Shown here piece after piece: positions 53,950-62,953 of a stretch of DNA of 64,000 nt. The stretch's first letter is position 1; every line of letters starts with the position of its first letter. The stretch comes from Candidatus Thiocaldithrix dubininis (GTDB lineage Bacteria > Pseudomonadota > Gammaproteobacteria > Thiotrichales > Thiotrichaceae), in NCBI GenBank assembly GCA_029972135.1, contig CP124755.1, positions 2,539,991 through 2,603,990 on the forward strand. The letters are read 5' to 3'. Both the position numbers and the translations under genes were made by a program. Below the pieces are notes generated by a model. The model did no database searches. It was not told the DNA's origin and saw only the letters and a list, made by a program, of their open reading frames with translations.

Positions 53950-54840
53950 GCCCCATAAGCTTTGAATAAATTGCCCTAGCTTACGAAATTCAGTTTCACG
54001 TGCGCTGCCGCGTCGCCATGCAAAACCAATTTCTCGATAACTTTTTTCAGGTAATTCCCATAGTTTTACCTGCGTGCCTGCCAGTAAGGTTGAATTTTTT
54101 ACCATTTGCGGTAAGTAGGAAATACCTAAATCAGAGTCCACCATTTGCACTAAAGTTAAAATACTACTAGCAGTAAAACGGCTAATTTTATTTACATCTT
54201 GTAAATGGCAAGCTGATAAGGCGTGATCGCGTAAGCAATGCCCATCTTCTAACAACAAAATACTTTCAGGGTTTAATTCATCAAAAATATAACGCTTCGG
54301 GCGGGTGTGTTGTGTATCTTCGCGGCAGGCTAGATAAAATTCATCTTTAAATAGCGGTAACACTTCTACACTACGCAAAGCATAAGGCAAGGCTAAAATA
54401 ATTAAATCCAGCTCGCCATTCATCAACTTGTCATAAATGCGCTGGGTAATATCTTCGGTTAAATAAATTCGCAGCCGTGGAAATTGCTGGCGTAATTCCG
54501 GCACAATTTTCGGTAATAAAAACGGTGCAATCGTGGGAATAATGCCCACGCGCAAATCACCGGTTAAGGGCGCTTGATTACTACGGGCAATTTCCACCAA
54601 GTTTTCTAAGTCACGTAAACAACGACGTGCTTCCGCCGCAATTTGCCGCCCAACATGGGTAACCGTTACATTTTTATTGGTTCGATCAACCAGTTGCACC
54701 TGTAAAACGGTTTCTAATTCACGAATAGCCGTACTAAAAGCCGACTGAGAGACAAAACAGGCTTCTGCTGCTTTACCAAAGTGCTCTAAATGTTCAAGCG
54801 CAACAAAATAACGCAATTGTTTTACGGTTGGTAAATTCAT
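53929..54840 (-). CDS. oxyR: LysR-type peroxide sensor OxyR
   Basis: The 303-aa regulator has an N-terminal winged helix-turn-helix (LPTVKQLRYFVALEHLEHFGKAAEACFVSQSAFSTAIRELE) and a LysR effector domain. The redox pair is present: LLEDGHCLRDHALSAC has Cys202 and Cys211 with the same 9-residue spacing as Cys199 and Cys208 in E. coli OxyR (GHCLRDQAMGFC). It should sense hydrogen peroxide by disulfide formation and activate antioxidant genes. It is convergent with gspK. Confidence 0.92.
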   Translation of the reverse strand: MNLPTVKQLRYFVALEHLEHFGKAAEACFVSQSAFSTAIRELETVLQVQLVDRTNKNVTVTHVGRQIAAEARRCLRDLENLVEIARSNQAPLTGDLRVGIIPTIAPFLLPKIVPELRQQFPRLRIYLTEDITQRIYDKLMNGELDLIILALPYALRSVEVLPLFKDEFYLACREDTQHTRPKRYIFDELNPESILLLEDGHCLRDHALSACHLQDVNKISRFTASSILTLVQMVDSDLGISYLPQMVKNSTLLAGTQVKLWELPEKSYREIGFAWRRGSARETEFRKLGQFIQSLWGSTALPE

Positions 54841-54903
54841 AATGGACTCGATTTCGCTAACACTATGAAGGTAGCATAAATCGACGCATTAAAATAAAAC
54901 CAA

Positions 54904-55620
54904 CTACTCATTCATTGACCAAACGCATTTGCCTGCTGCTTTCGAGATATACGCTAAACGCTCTTGATGCGCCGCCAACTCTATTTCATTCGCTTTAATC
55001 ACCTTTAAAGCACTGGTATCAATTTTTAATTGACGAATTGTATTACCCTCGTGTTGATTATGGTTATTGTCTGCTTCAGAACCTAATAGTAAATTGACCT
55101 GCCCACCCGTCATAGCCAGATACACATCTGCTAAAATTTCTGCGTCTAATAACGCGCCATGTAATGTCCGGTGGGTATTATTAATTTCATAACGTTTACA
55201 TAACGCATCTAAACTGGCACGTTGACCGGGAAACAGTTGCCGCGCCATTACTAACGTATCCAGTACCGTGCAATATTGCGTCATGTTTTGATAGCCTGCA
55301 TTCAACAAGCCCAATTCATAATCTAAAAAGCCAATATCAAACGGCGCATTATGAATAATTAATTCCGCCCCTTGTAAATAGGCAATCAACTCGGCAGCCA
55401 CCTCTTTAAAGCGGGGTTTATCTGCTAAGAACTCATTGGTAATGCCGTGAACTTGAATCGCTTCAGCATCAATTTCCCGATCCGGTTGCAAGTAATAATG
55501 AAAATTGCGCCCTGTTAGACGCCGATTCAGCATTTCTACGCAACCAATTTCAATAATACGATGCCCATCTTTAGGGTCTAAGCCAGTGGTTTCGGTATCT
55601 AGAATAATTTGTCGTTGCAT
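54904..55620 (-). CDS. dnaQ: DNA polymerase III epsilon subunit DnaQ
   Basis: DnaQ is the 3'-5' proofreading exonuclease of the replicase. The 238-aa protein has ExoI IILDTETTGLDPKDGHRIIEIGCVE, ExoII with HNAPFDIGFLDYELG and ExoIII HGALLDAEILADVYLAMTGGQ; the DEDD residues and HxAxxD pattern are all visible. ATG 55620 gives the family start MQRQIILDTETTGL; the open frame 6 codons upstream runs into rnhA. It sits immediately after rnhA. Confidence 0.95.
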   Translation of the reverse strand: MQRQIILDTETTGLDPKDGHRIIEIGCVEMLNRRLTGRNFHYYLQPDREIDAEAIQVHGITNEFLADKPRFKEVAAELIAYLQGAELIIHNAPFDIGFLDYELGLLNAGYQNMTQYCTVLDTLVMARQLFPGQRASLDALCKRYEINNTHRTLHGALLDAEILADVYLAMTGGQVNLLLGSEADNNHNQHEGNTIRQLKIDTSALKVIKANEIELAAHQERLAYISKAAGKCVWSMNE

Positions 55621-55621
55621 G

Positions 55622-56062
55622 TTAGTTATTCTCGTCAATTGCTTGATTGGCTAGTTGATCCACACGTTCATTTTCACGATGCCCGCTATGCCCTTTTACC
55701 CAATGCCATTGCACGGTATGTGGCGCACAAGCAGCTTCTAAACGTTGCCATAATTCTTTATTTTTAACGGGTTGTCCTTGAGCATTACGCCAATTTTTCC
55801 GTTTCCAGCCATGAATCCATTCGGTAATACCTTGACGCACGTATTGCGAGTCAGTGGTTAAAACAACCGTACAGGGACGCTTTAAAGCTTCTAGCCCTTG
55901 AATGGCCGCCATTAATTCCATTTGATTATTAGTGGTTTCCGGCGCATAGCCTTTTAACTCTTTCTCTAACCCCTGAAAACGCAGTAATACGCCCCAACCG
56001 CCAATGCCCGGATTACCTCGACATGCGCCATCCGTAAAAATTTCCACTGTATCAAGGCTCAA
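55622..56062 (-). CDS. rnhA: Ribonuclease HI
   Basis: RnhA removes RNA from RNA-DNA hybrids. The protein shows [22 protein letters not shown] (first catalytic Asp), [16 protein letters not shown] (Glu), [14 protein letters not shown] (Asp), and [24 protein letters not shown] (His and Asp), all four carboxylates present. I prefer TTG 56062 as start (146 aa) since GGGAG lies 7 bases upstream; an ATG at 56095 would add 11 residues and overlap the methyltransferase by 44 bases. Confidence 0.94.
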   Translation of the reverse strand: MSLDTVEIFTDGACRGNPGIGGWGVLLRFQGLEKELKGYAPETTNNQMELMAAIQGLEALKRPCTVVLTTDSQYVRQGITEWIHGWKRKNWRNAQGQPVKNKELWQRLEAACAPHTVQWHWVKGHSGHRENERVDQLANQAIDENN

Positions 56063-56831
56063 ACGATTTACTCCCGTTATTAGCTTTGTTGACATGCCCG
56101 CGCGTATTTACCACTAAATTCGGCTGTAGACGCGGCAATACTGGGCGCTTAGGCGTAATCATCGTTAAATGTGCGACTTTCTTTTGTGCATGAATAATAT
56201 AAAGCGGGCTGCTGAACAACTGATAGGTTTGCTCCACCCGCTGCCAACTGCTTTTTAGCCGTTGCCACAGCGTTTTTTTAACATTGCTATTGTCATGGCG
56301 CTTGGCTTTCAGGGTATAAATAGCTAGAACCTCAAAGCCTAATACATTTAACCAATCTTTGACCCGTAATACATGACGATAACGCGCCGCTGCTTTCGGC
56401 TTCCACGGTAAGCGTTGCAGCACACCGCGCCAACTGATGGGGTTAAAGCCAATTAGAATGCAATGTCCTTCTGGCATTAATACCCGCTCTAATTCACGTA
56501 ATACTTGATGCGGCTGTACGGATTCATCCAACACATGCGCAGCAACCACCAAATCCAGACTTTGAAAATCCAAAGGTAACTGATTAGGCGTGGCCATAAT
56601 ATCGGGGTTAGCTTGTGCTTGTGGGCTTAAACTTAGCTTAGTGCTAATCCGAGATTGGCTTAGAAGTGAAGCAGTTCCCACTAATGCGCCTAACTCTAAA
56701 GCATAATAACCAAAGATATCATTGCTCAATTGATCCACTTGGAACTTAAGCTGTGCTAAAGCTTCTTGACCGGCATAACTGGCATACCATTGTCGGCAAG
56801 CATTAGGGGGGGGCAAAGTTGGCTTAACCAC
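56052..56831 (-). CDS. YafS-like class I SAM-dependent methyltransferase
   Basis: The 259-aa protein has a methyltransferase core: [15 protein letters not shown] in place of a classical glycine motif, [48 protein letters not shown] as the later motifs. It resembles E. coli YafS, whose gene also neighbours rnhA and dnaQ. The substrate is unknown. The N-terminal glycine-rich motif is weak, so activity cannot be assumed. It is divergent from mltD. Confidence 0.85.
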   Translation of the reverse strand: MVKPTLPPPNACRQWYASYAGQEALAQLKFQVDQLSNDIFGYYALELGALVGTASLLSQSRISTKLSLSPQAQANPDIMATPNQLPLDFQSLDLVVAAHVLDESVQPHQVLRELERVLMPEGHCILIGFNPISWRGVLQRLPWKPKAAARYRHVLRVKDWLNVLGFEVLAIYTLKAKRHDNSNVKKTLWQRLKSSWQRVEQTYQLFSSPLYIIHAQKKVAHLTMITPKRPVLPRLQPNLVVNTRGHVNKANNGSKSFEP

Positions 56832-56990
56832 GTTTAGCGGTTTTTCCTTGTTGAATAAGTGGATACATATTATATTCGAGAATAAGTCTTATACCTATGG
56901 CTAACAATTTTCTCTAAAATTCAAATAGGTAGCTTAGCGTAACCTAAGAAAATAGATAGCCAATACTAACAATAATTAAGGGCTTTGCTT

Positions 56991-58235
56991 ATGAATATAG
57001 GACGCCACTATGCGTTACTGGCTACATCTGTTGCATTTATCATCGGCAGCACAGGCTGTAGTACGAATCAGGTAACATCGACGCCTAAAACATCTAACAC
57101 CCCGCAATCTGCGGCTGCTGTTAATAATTTCAAGCCTAAAACACAGGTAAAAATGGCACTGAATGCCTCATCACCCAACAAAGTCGGCTTTATTCGTGCC
57201 AAGTATTCGAGCTTGGAAAGCAATAGCTTAGCGCAATATACATTGGATAATGATTTCGATACATGGGATCGTATTTTTCAAGGTTTTCAATTAGCGGGGC
57301 ACGCGCAAAATCCACGCGTGCGCACGTTTATTCAACGCTATGGTGCTAAACCAGAGCATATTAGTTTATTGGCTGAACGCTCTTCAACTTACCTGCATAT
57401 GATTGTTACGGAATTAAATCGCCGCAGTATGCCCACTGAACTCGCTTTATTACCGTTTGTAGAAAGCGCATTTAACCCCGATATTTTTTCGACAGCCGGA
57501 GCAGCAGGTTTATGGCAGTTTATCCCGGAAACAGGGCGGCGCTACGGTTTAGTACAAGCCGGTTATTATGACGCACGTTTGGATCCCTTTGCCGCCACAG
57601 GTGCAGCCCTAGACTATTTGCAAAAGCTACAACGTGATTTTAACGGTGACTGGTTATTGGCATTAGCCGCTTATAACTGTGGTGAAGGGCGTGTACAGAA
57701 AGAGATAGAGGCAAATCTGGCACAAGGCTTACCTACGGATTTTTGGTCGCTCTCCTTGCCGCGTGAAACAATGGAGTATGTGCCGCGCTTATTAGCCTTC
57801 AAGCAATTATTCAGTAAAGCGCCACAATACGGCATTCAGTTGCCCGATGTGCCCAATCATGCACGCTTAGCACAGTTACGGATTGATAAGGCGATAGATT
57901 TGCGAGCCGTCGCGCGGCAAGCGGGCTTAGCAGAAAATACCTTAACACGCTTAAATCCGTATTTCCGCGCAGGCGTGAGTATGCCGGACTATTGCAATCG
58001 CATTATCTTGCCGCGTGAATATGCCCAGCAATTAATTCCTATTATTCAGCGTTTACCCGAAGCGACTGTGCCTCGTAGCAAGCGGAGCAGCAGTACACAT
58101 CGTCGTAGCAAAACTATTATTGCGCATAAAAAATCTTTTGCGAATAAAACACTTATTGCTAAAAAATCCTCGGGCAAAGTGCAATATTCCGAGCAGTTTA
58201 AGGTCTATAACGTCAAGCCATCCAGAAAAACTTAG
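56991..58235 (+). CDS. mltD: Membrane-bound lytic murein transglycosylase D (MltD-like)
   Basis: MltD cleaves peptidoglycan glycan strands. The 414-aa lipoprotein has a lipobox (IIGSTGCST), then the lytic transglycosylase domain with ALLPFVESAFNPDIFSTAGAAGLWQFIPETGRRYGL (catalytic Glu in VESAF), AALDYLQKLQRDFNGDWLLALAAYNCGEGRV and MEYVPRLLAFKQL. The C-terminus is lysine/serine-rich and ends FKVYNVKPSRKT, where LysM repeats normally sit; only a fragment of one can be suspected. ATG 56991 has AAGGG 8 bases upstream. Confidence 0.9.
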   Translation: MNIGRHYALLATSVAFIIGSTGCSTNQVTSTPKTSNTPQSAAAVNNFKPKTQVKMALNASSPNKVGFIRAKYSSLESNSLAQYTLDNDFDTWDRIFQGFQLAGHAQNPRVRTFIQRYGAKPEHISLLAERSSTYLHMIVTELNRRSMPTELALLPFVESAFNPDIFSTAGAAGLWQFIPETGRRYGLVQAGYYDARLDPFAATGAALDYLQKLQRDFNGDWLLALAAYNCGEGRVQKEIEANLAQGLPTDFWSLSLPRETMEYVPRLLAFKQLFSKAPQYGIQLPDVPNHARLAQLRIDKAIDLRAVARQAGLAENTLTRLNPYFRAGVSMPDYCNRIILPREYAQQLIPIIQRLPEATVPRSKRSSSTHRRSKTIIAHKKSFANKTLIAKKSSGKVQYSEQFKVYNVKPSRKT

Positions 58236-58245
58236 GGGGTCAGAT

Positions 58246-58857
58246 ATGTCACAATTAGTGGTTATGCTGGATAAACAACTGATTAAACGCGTGGATATTA
58301 AGCAGACCCATTTGGTTATTGGGCGTCATCCACGCTGTGATATTGTGTTAACAGATCGCACCATTAGCGCCCAACACGCCAAAATTACCTTGGTACATGA
58401 GGATTGTTACCTAGAAGATTTAGCCAGCACTAATGGAACTTACGTTAATCAGCATTTAATTGACCGTCACTTATTGGATGAAGGCGATACGATTAATTTA
58501 GGTAAATATAGCTTGCTATTTCACAGTAGCCAAAGCGTAGAAAACCAAGTTAAGCGCTTAAGCGTGCATCCGCGCTTGGTGGATAATCAATATGCAGCTT
58601 GGTTAAAGCTGCTGAATGGGCGGCGTGAAGGCAATATTATTCCGATTCTGCATAAGCCTCTCTGCCTTGGAAATGCGGAAGTGGGTTATTTAATTATTGA
58701 GCGTAATGACTACGGCGATTATGTCTTAAAACAGTTGGGTGAAGCCCATAAGAGCTTAACGCGTAAATTAGTGGTTGGCGAAGAGTTGGAGTTTAACGAT
58801 ATGCTATTGCAATTTCAGCTAGCAGAAGTTCATCAGAGGCATGAAAGCATCGCTTAA
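58246..58857 (+). CDS. FHA-domain protein
   Basis: The 203-aa protein has a forkhead-associated domain at the N-terminus: HLVIGRHPRCDIVLTDRTISAQHAKITLVHEDCYLEDLASTNGTYVNQ (Gly-Arg, Ser-x-x-His and Asn-Gly all present), which binds phosphothreonine peptides. The C-terminal half (WLKLLNGRREGNIIPIL...) may be a second, degenerate FHA-like unit. ATG 58246 is preceded by GGGGG. It starts 10 bases after mltD and overlaps the next gene by 17 bases. The phosphorylated partner is unknown. Confidence 0.9.
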   Translation: MSQLVVMLDKQLIKRVDIKQTHLVIGRHPRCDIVLTDRTISAQHAKITLVHEDCYLEDLASTNGTYVNQHLIDRHLLDEGDTINLGKYSLLFHSSQSVENQVKRLSVHPRLVDNQYAAWLKLLNGRREGNIIPILHKPLCLGNAEVGYLIIERNDYGDYVLKQLGEAHKSLTRKLVVGEELEFNDMLLQFQLAEVHQRHESIA

Positions 58858-59443
58858 TACCTTACGTAACCAACTTAAACAACAGCGTCGGCAATTAAGC
58901 CAGACTCAACAACAACAAGCCGCCAAAGCAATGGCTATACGCTTGCGTCAACAACGTATTTGGCGGGCAGCTCAGCATATTGCCTTATATTGGCCGGTAC
59001 GCGGTGAAGCTGATGCTCGTTTACTCAAGCGCTATGCCCTCCCTCGGCAACGTTTCTATTTGCCGGTCTTGTCACCTTTTAAAGATAAACGTCTTTGGTT
59101 TATCGAATGGTCAACTCGTACTTCATTTAAAGCCAATCGTTTTGGCATTCCCGAACCACTTATTCAAGCGCATTTATTAAGACCTGCGCGGCATTTAGAT
59201 TTGGTCATTACCCCGTTAGTAGCATGCAACTGGCAAGGGGTACGTTTAGGTATGGGGGGCGGATTCTATGACCGTAGCTTTGCGTTTAAACGTCAGCAAA
59301 CATCCGCACGTAAACCTTATTTAGTCGGTTATGCCTATGATTTTCAAATCATACCGTCATTAATTGCGCAAGCTTGGGATGTGCGTTTAGATTATGTTTT
59401 AACTGAACAAAACCTAGTGTTAACCTCCAGTAGCATATATTAG
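58841..59443 (+). CDS. 5-formyltetrahydrofolate cyclo-ligase
   Basis: This enzyme (YgfA/MTHFS) uses ATP to turn 5-formyl-THF into 5,10-methenyl-THF. The 200-aa protein has an Arg-rich N-terminal helix (LRNQLKQQRRQLSQ), IALYWPVRGEADA, the FGIPEP loop, LDLVITPLVACNWQGVRLGMGGGFYDRSFA (nucleotide and folate site) and a YDFQIIP close. All key stretches are present. It overlaps the FHA gene by 17 bases. Confidence 0.93.
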   Translation: MKASLNTLRNQLKQQRRQLSQTQQQQAAKAMAIRLRQQRIWRAAQHIALYWPVRGEADARLLKRYALPRQRFYLPVLSPFKDKRLWFIEWSTRTSFKANRFGIPEPLIQAHLLRPARHLDLVITPLVACNWQGVRLGMGGGFYDRSFAFKRQQTSARKPYLVGYAYDFQIIPSLIAQAWDVRLDYVLTEQNLVLTSSSIY

Positions 59444-59511
59444 AATATTCTGATATGCTCAATCTACTGTTAAATAAAGTAGCGACCGCAACCGCGTAGG
59501 AGAAACATCAA

Positions 59512-59955
59512 ATGAAAAAATTATTAATAGGTTTAGGCTTATTAGCCTTATCCGCCACTGCTAGTGCCGATTTCTTTGGCAGCAATAATGATGGCGAATG
59601 GAAAATGGGACCTTACGGCCCTTATTGGGACGAAAGCGATTGGCCAAAATGGACCCCCATGTATTGGATGGAAGAAATGACGGATAGCTTCGACAACAAT
59701 AATAATGGCTTTAATGGGTTTGGTGGTATGCCATTTATGGGCGGTTACAATAACGCTATGCCGCCAATGGGTATGCCTATGAACGGTGGTTATGCTATGC
59801 CGCCAATGGGTATGCCTATGAACGGTGGCTATGCTATGCCACCAATGGGTTACGGTGCGCCTATGATGCCCGCTGCGCCTATGCCTGCGCCTGTTATGCC
59901 AGCACCTACTTTTGGTACACCAGGGCCAAGTGCTGCACCTGTGACTAATCCTTAA
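59512..59955 (+). CDS. Sulfur globule protein-like secreted protein with tandem Met/Pro/Gly repeats
   Basis: The 147-aa preprotein has a signal peptide (MKKLLIGLGLLALSATASA) and then GEWKMGPYGPYWDESDWPKW then TPMYWMEEMTDSFDN, a stretch I associate with sulfur globule envelope proteins of sulfur-oxidising gammaproteobacteria. The C-terminal half consists of 13-residue units PPMGMPMNGGYAM, with two almost identical 39-base copies at about 59758-59835. Proteins of this kind coat intracellular or periplasmic sulfur droplets. AGGAG precedes ATG 59512. The family call rests on recalled sequence likeness. Confidence 0.75.
   Translation: MKKLLIGLGLLALSATASADFFGSNNDGEWKMGPYGPYWDESDWPKWTPMYWMEEMTDSFDNNNNGFNGFGGMPFMGGYNNAMPPMGMPMNGGYAMPPMGMPMNGGYAMPPMGYGAPMMPAAPMPAPVMPAPTFGTPGPSAAPVTNP
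59758..59835 (+). repeat. 39-bp tandem repeat within the sulfur-globule-like gene
   Basis: Two adjacent 39-base units, each encoding MPPMGMPMNGGYA, differ only at a silent base. A third partial unit follows. Unit number may vary among strains. Confidence 0.75.
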
Positions 59956-59983
59956 GTCGACATTAGCATTTCGCAGTATACTT

Positions 59984-60008
59984 AATAGGTCGGCTTGTCC
60001 GACCTATT
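59984..60008 (+). terminator. Terminator after the sulfur-globule-like gene
   Basis: AATAGGTCGG (59984-59993) is complementary to 59999-60008 with a 5-base loop, followed by TACGTTTT. It separates the sulfur-globule-like gene from the Trp-rich gene. Confidence 0.75.
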
Positions 60009-60049
60009 TACGTTTTGACTCGACATAACATCTAGGAGGGGTAGATACA

Positions 60050-60631
60050 ATGAAACGTTTATTGGCAATCTGTTTATTAATTTCCAGCGCTAGTTTGGCA
60101 CAGGCAGGGAGTTGGGGTTTCAATAATTTCTCGTGGTCACCTAATATGAGCTGGGGCAATTCACCGTCATGGGGAACAGGGCCACAAGGCTTTAGTTGGG
60201 GACCATCGTGGGGAGTTGGTCCACAAAATTTTGGCTGGGGTAATCAACCTTATTGGGGCACAATGCCACCAATGGCAATGCCACCAATGGGCTGGAATGG
60301 TTATAACGCTCCTCCCCCGGTTTGGCACTCTTATTCAAGCCCCAATATGAATATGTCTGGCTTTACTTGGAGCAATGCTGATCCGAATTTGCGCACCCAA
60401 CAATGGGCGTATGGTTATGAGTTTCATCCGCAACCCTTGCCACCCGTGGGGAGTGCCGGTATGCCGTTACCACCGATGACTGAACCAACGCCCCCAAGTG
60501 CGCCATCCGCACCAAGCTTTGAGGTTAGTCCAAGTGCCAATAGCACAACAGGTAGTGCAGCAACCATGATTCCTGCACCACCAATGAATCCACCCAGCAA
60601 TTTACCGCCTACTCCAGTAGCGCCTAAGTAA
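60050..60631 (+). CDS. Trp/Gly/Pro-rich secreted protein, unknown
   Basis: The 193-aa preprotein has a signal peptide (MKRLLAICLLISSASLAQA) and a mature part with many Trp-Gly and Phe-Ser-Trp-Gly units (SWGNSPSWGTGPQGFSWGPS, then WGVGPQNFGWGNQPYWG). A Met/Pro segment PPMAMPPMGWNG follows, and then a Pro/Ser-rich tail. I cannot name it. The PPM(A/G)MPPMG stretch and location beside the sulfur-globule-like gene suggest a second droplet-coat or envelope protein. A strong AGGAGGGG stands 10 bases before the start, so expression may be high. Confidence 0.78.
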   Translation: MKRLLAICLLISSASLAQAGSWGFNNFSWSPNMSWGNSPSWGTGPQGFSWGPSWGVGPQNFGWGNQPYWGTMPPMAMPPMGWNGYNAPPPVWHSYSSPNMNMSGFTWSNADPNLRTQQWAYGYEFHPQPLPPVGSAGMPLPPMTEPTPPSAPSAPSFEVSPSANSTTGSAATMIPAPPMNPPSNLPPTPVAPK

Positions 60632-60651
60632 GCATTTATTGCGCATCGCGT

Positions 60652-60685
60652 AAGCTTCCTACGCTTGTTATACTGTGGGAAGCTT
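60652..60685. terminator. Inverted repeat before rlmJ, possible terminator
   Basis: AAGCTTCC (60652-60659) pairs with GGAAGCTT (60678-60685) across 18 bases, followed by CGTTTATTT. It could end the preceding gene's transcript; the long loop makes this weak. Confidence 0.4.
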
Positions 60686-60709
60686 CGTTTATTTGCCAAG
60701 GGTGCTATT

Positions 60710-61558
60710 TTGCTTAGTTATCGTCACGCCTATCATGCAGGCAATCATGCCGATGTTTTAAAACACACGGTATTAACTCTAACCCTGCAATATTATCAAC
60801 AAAAAGCTAAACCCTTTGGCTATATTGACACCCATGCAGGCGCGGGTATGTATGCGCTACACCGTGCTGAAGCCCAGAAAACGCAAGAATATAGCACTGG
60901 TATTTTACGCGTTTGGCAAGCGCCTCAATTACCTGCCGCCTTACAACCCTATTTGCATTTAATTCAACAAGCTAATCAAGCTACGGAACCATTAAAGTTA
61001 TACCCCGGTTCACCGTGGATTGCTGCCCAATGTGTAAACGCCAGTGACCATTTAAGTCTGTATGAATTGCATCCCACGGATTATCAATATTTAAGCAAGC
61101 TTTTCACCCACAATAAACGCTGTAAAATTAATAAACAAGACGGTTTAACGGGTTTAATCAGCCAGTTACCACCCAACCCACGGCGAGCAGTCATTTTGAT
61201 TGACCCCTCGTATGAAGTAAAAACAGATTACGAAGCGGTTATTAAAACCTTACAAGCAGCTTATCAGCGCTTTACCACTGGCACATACCTATTGTGGTAT
61301 CCGGTTATTGAACGCGTACGCATTAATAAAATGCAGCAAACCCTAAAGAAAAGCGGCATTCCTAACATTTTACAAGCAGAACTTTGTGTGCAAGCCGATC
61401 AAATTGGCTTAGGTATGACAGGCAGTGGATTGTTTATCATTAATCCGCCGTGGACATTAGCAGCGCAACTCAATAGCGCTTTACCTTGGTTAAGTCAGCA
61501 CTTAGCCATTACGCATGGAGCGTTTACCCTCACACAATTAACCCCTGAAAAAGCCTAA
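60710..61558 (+). CDS. rlmJ: 23S rRNA (adenine(2030)-N6)-methyltransferase RlmJ
   Basis: RlmJ methylates A2030 of 23S rRNA. TTG 60710, with AAGGG 7 bases upstream, gives MLSYRHAYHAGNHADVLKHT, identical in form to the E. coli start; the open frame extends further but is unconserved. The 282-aa protein has the SAM-binding YIDTHAGAGMY, ALxxYPGSPWIA-like LYPGSPWIAAQ, YELHPTDYQ, and the catalytic motif VILIDPSYE (DPPY type, here DPSY). Length is standard (280 aa). Confidence 0.95.
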   Translation: MLSYRHAYHAGNHADVLKHTVLTLTLQYYQQKAKPFGYIDTHAGAGMYALHRAEAQKTQEYSTGILRVWQAPQLPAALQPYLHLIQQANQATEPLKLYPGSPWIAAQCVNASDHLSLYELHPTDYQYLSKLFTHNKRCKINKQDGLTGLISQLPPNPRRAVILIDPSYEVKTDYEAVIKTLQAAYQRFTTGTYLLWYPVIERVRINKMQQTLKKSGIPNILQAELCVQADQIGLGMTGSGLFIINPPWTLAAQLNSALPWLSQHLAITHGAFTLTQLTPEKA

Positions 61559-61564
61559 TCTGCT

Positions 61565-62020
61565 ATGAACTATTGGTTAATGAAATCCGAACCGGATGTC
61601 TTCAGCATTGATGATTTAGCGCGGGTACAAATTGAGCCTTGGGATGGGGTACGCAATTATCAAGCACGCAATATGCTACGTGATCAAATGCAACTAGGCG
61701 ATCAGGTGTTTTTTTACCATTCTAATTGTGATCTACCGGGAATTGTGGGCATTGCGGAAGTCTGTCGGACTGCTTACCCTGACCTCAGTGCGCTTAATCC
61801 AGAGTCTAAGTATTTTGACCCGAAAGCCACACCAGAGAATCCGCGTTGGGTCTGCGTGGATGTAAAATTTGTGCGCAAACTGCCAAAAACTATTAGCTTG
61901 CAGCGTTTAAAAACGTATGAAGCGTTAAGTGGTTGGGCACTGATTGCCAAAGGCAATCGCTTATCGGTCATGCCGGTTAGCGCCCCGCAATGGGACGCTA
62001 TTCTTGCAATAGCAAGTTAA
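61565..62020 (+). CDS. EVE-domain protein
   Basis: The 151-aa protein belongs to the EVE (PUA-like) family: MNYWLMKSEPDVFSIDDLAR, WDGVRNYQARNMLRDQMQLGDQVFFYHSNCDLPGIVGIAEV and FDPKATPENPRWVCVDVKFVRKL. Such proteins are thought to bind modified DNA or RNA bases. It is close to the human THYN1-type bacterial members common in proteobacteria. It starts 6 bases after rlmJ and is convergent with the next gene with a 4-base overlap. Confidence 0.93.
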   Translation: MNYWLMKSEPDVFSIDDLARVQIEPWDGVRNYQARNMLRDQMQLGDQVFFYHSNCDLPGIVGIAEVCRTAYPDLSALNPESKYFDPKATPENPRWVCVDVKFVRKLPKTISLQRLKTYEALSGWALIAKGNRLSVMPVSAPQWDAILAIAS

Positions 62021-62640
62021 GGCTTACATTTTTCGGCTTCAGGTCCTGTTAAAGGGCAAACACCAGAGGGCAGCTCAGGGGGAAACCCACTGGCGTCTGC
62101 TGACGGAGATAACTTGGCTTGCGCACTCACTTGCGTTCCTTGCAACTTAGTTTGCGATGCTTTTAAGCGCTCCATGCGTAAGCGGTGAAATTGTAATTTA
62201 GCTTCCCAATAATCTTGCTGATAGGTTTGTTGCTCAGCTATTTTCTCAGCTTGCTCGTCATTTAAATTACTGTCCGCAATAATATTATCTAGCGCTGCTA
62301 ATTGATCCAGTATAGTCTCAGCCAATTTAAATAACTGGGCATTTTTTTCGTAACTCTCAGCAACTCTAACCTCAGTTTGTTCAAACTGCTGCATTAATTT
62401 ATTTAAATTTGAAGCTGCTACCTGATAACTTGGCTCAGTCGGCAGCGATATTAATAATTGCGACTTAGCAGTACTCGCCACTGCTGACACAGGTTTGGCT
62501 GGTTTTGAATTAAACCAAGCAGTAAAGGCTAAAATTACAATCAATATTAAGGCTAATAGCATTAGCCATTGCATACGAAGCACCCATTTATGCTTCTTCA
62601 CTTCCGGGGATAGGTCTTGTTTAATTACCAGTTTCGCCAT
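62017..62640 (-). CDS. Unknown single-pass membrane protein with coiled coil
   Basis: The 207-aa protein is not recognised. After a charged start (MAKLVIKQDLSPEVKKHKW) comes one membrane helix (MQWLMLLALILIVILAFTAWF, about 23-43). Then follow long charged helices (YEKNAQLFKLAETILDQLAALDNIIADSNLNDEQAEKIAEQQ) typical of coiled coils, and a tail with two cysteines (CPLTGPEAEKCKP). ATG 62640 has GGAAG 8 bases upstream; an ATG at 62655 is also in frame. Probably a periplasm-facing envelope protein. Confidence 0.75.
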   Translation of the reverse strand: MAKLVIKQDLSPEVKKHKWVLRMQWLMLLALILIVILAFTAWFNSKPAKPVSAVASTAKSQLLISLPTEPSYQVAASNLNKLMQQFEQTEVRVAESYEKNAQLFKLAETILDQLAALDNIIADSNLNDEQAEKIAEQQTYQQDYWEAKLQFHRLRMERLKASQTKLQGTQVSAQAKLSPSADASGFPPELPSGVCPLTGPEAEKCKP

Positions 62641-62953
62641 GAGACAAACTTCCATTTGTTATGCACACCACGCCACACAGGACTTGGGTGATTGCTTATT
62701 AGGATTGTCAACTACACAAATCGAACCCTAACAGATTCCAGTCTGTGAAAAAGCTACGCTCACGACCAAATGGTTAATTTTGGTAATACACGGTAAATCA
62801 TAGGCTTACCTAACTTTGTTAGCTTCTTAAAAGGTAAGACTCATAAATAACTGAATAGTTCCTGAATAATAAATTTCTTAACCCGTCTTAAATAGATTAA
62901 TTAATTTAAAATAAATTACAACAAATAGAAATAATTAAATTAAAAAGCCGCAT
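62641..62953. other. 313-base AT-rich gap
   Basis: No gene or strong hairpin seen. The stretch is AT-rich, particularly 62860-62945, and holds the promoter of the gene read leftward from 62640. Confidence 0.5.
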
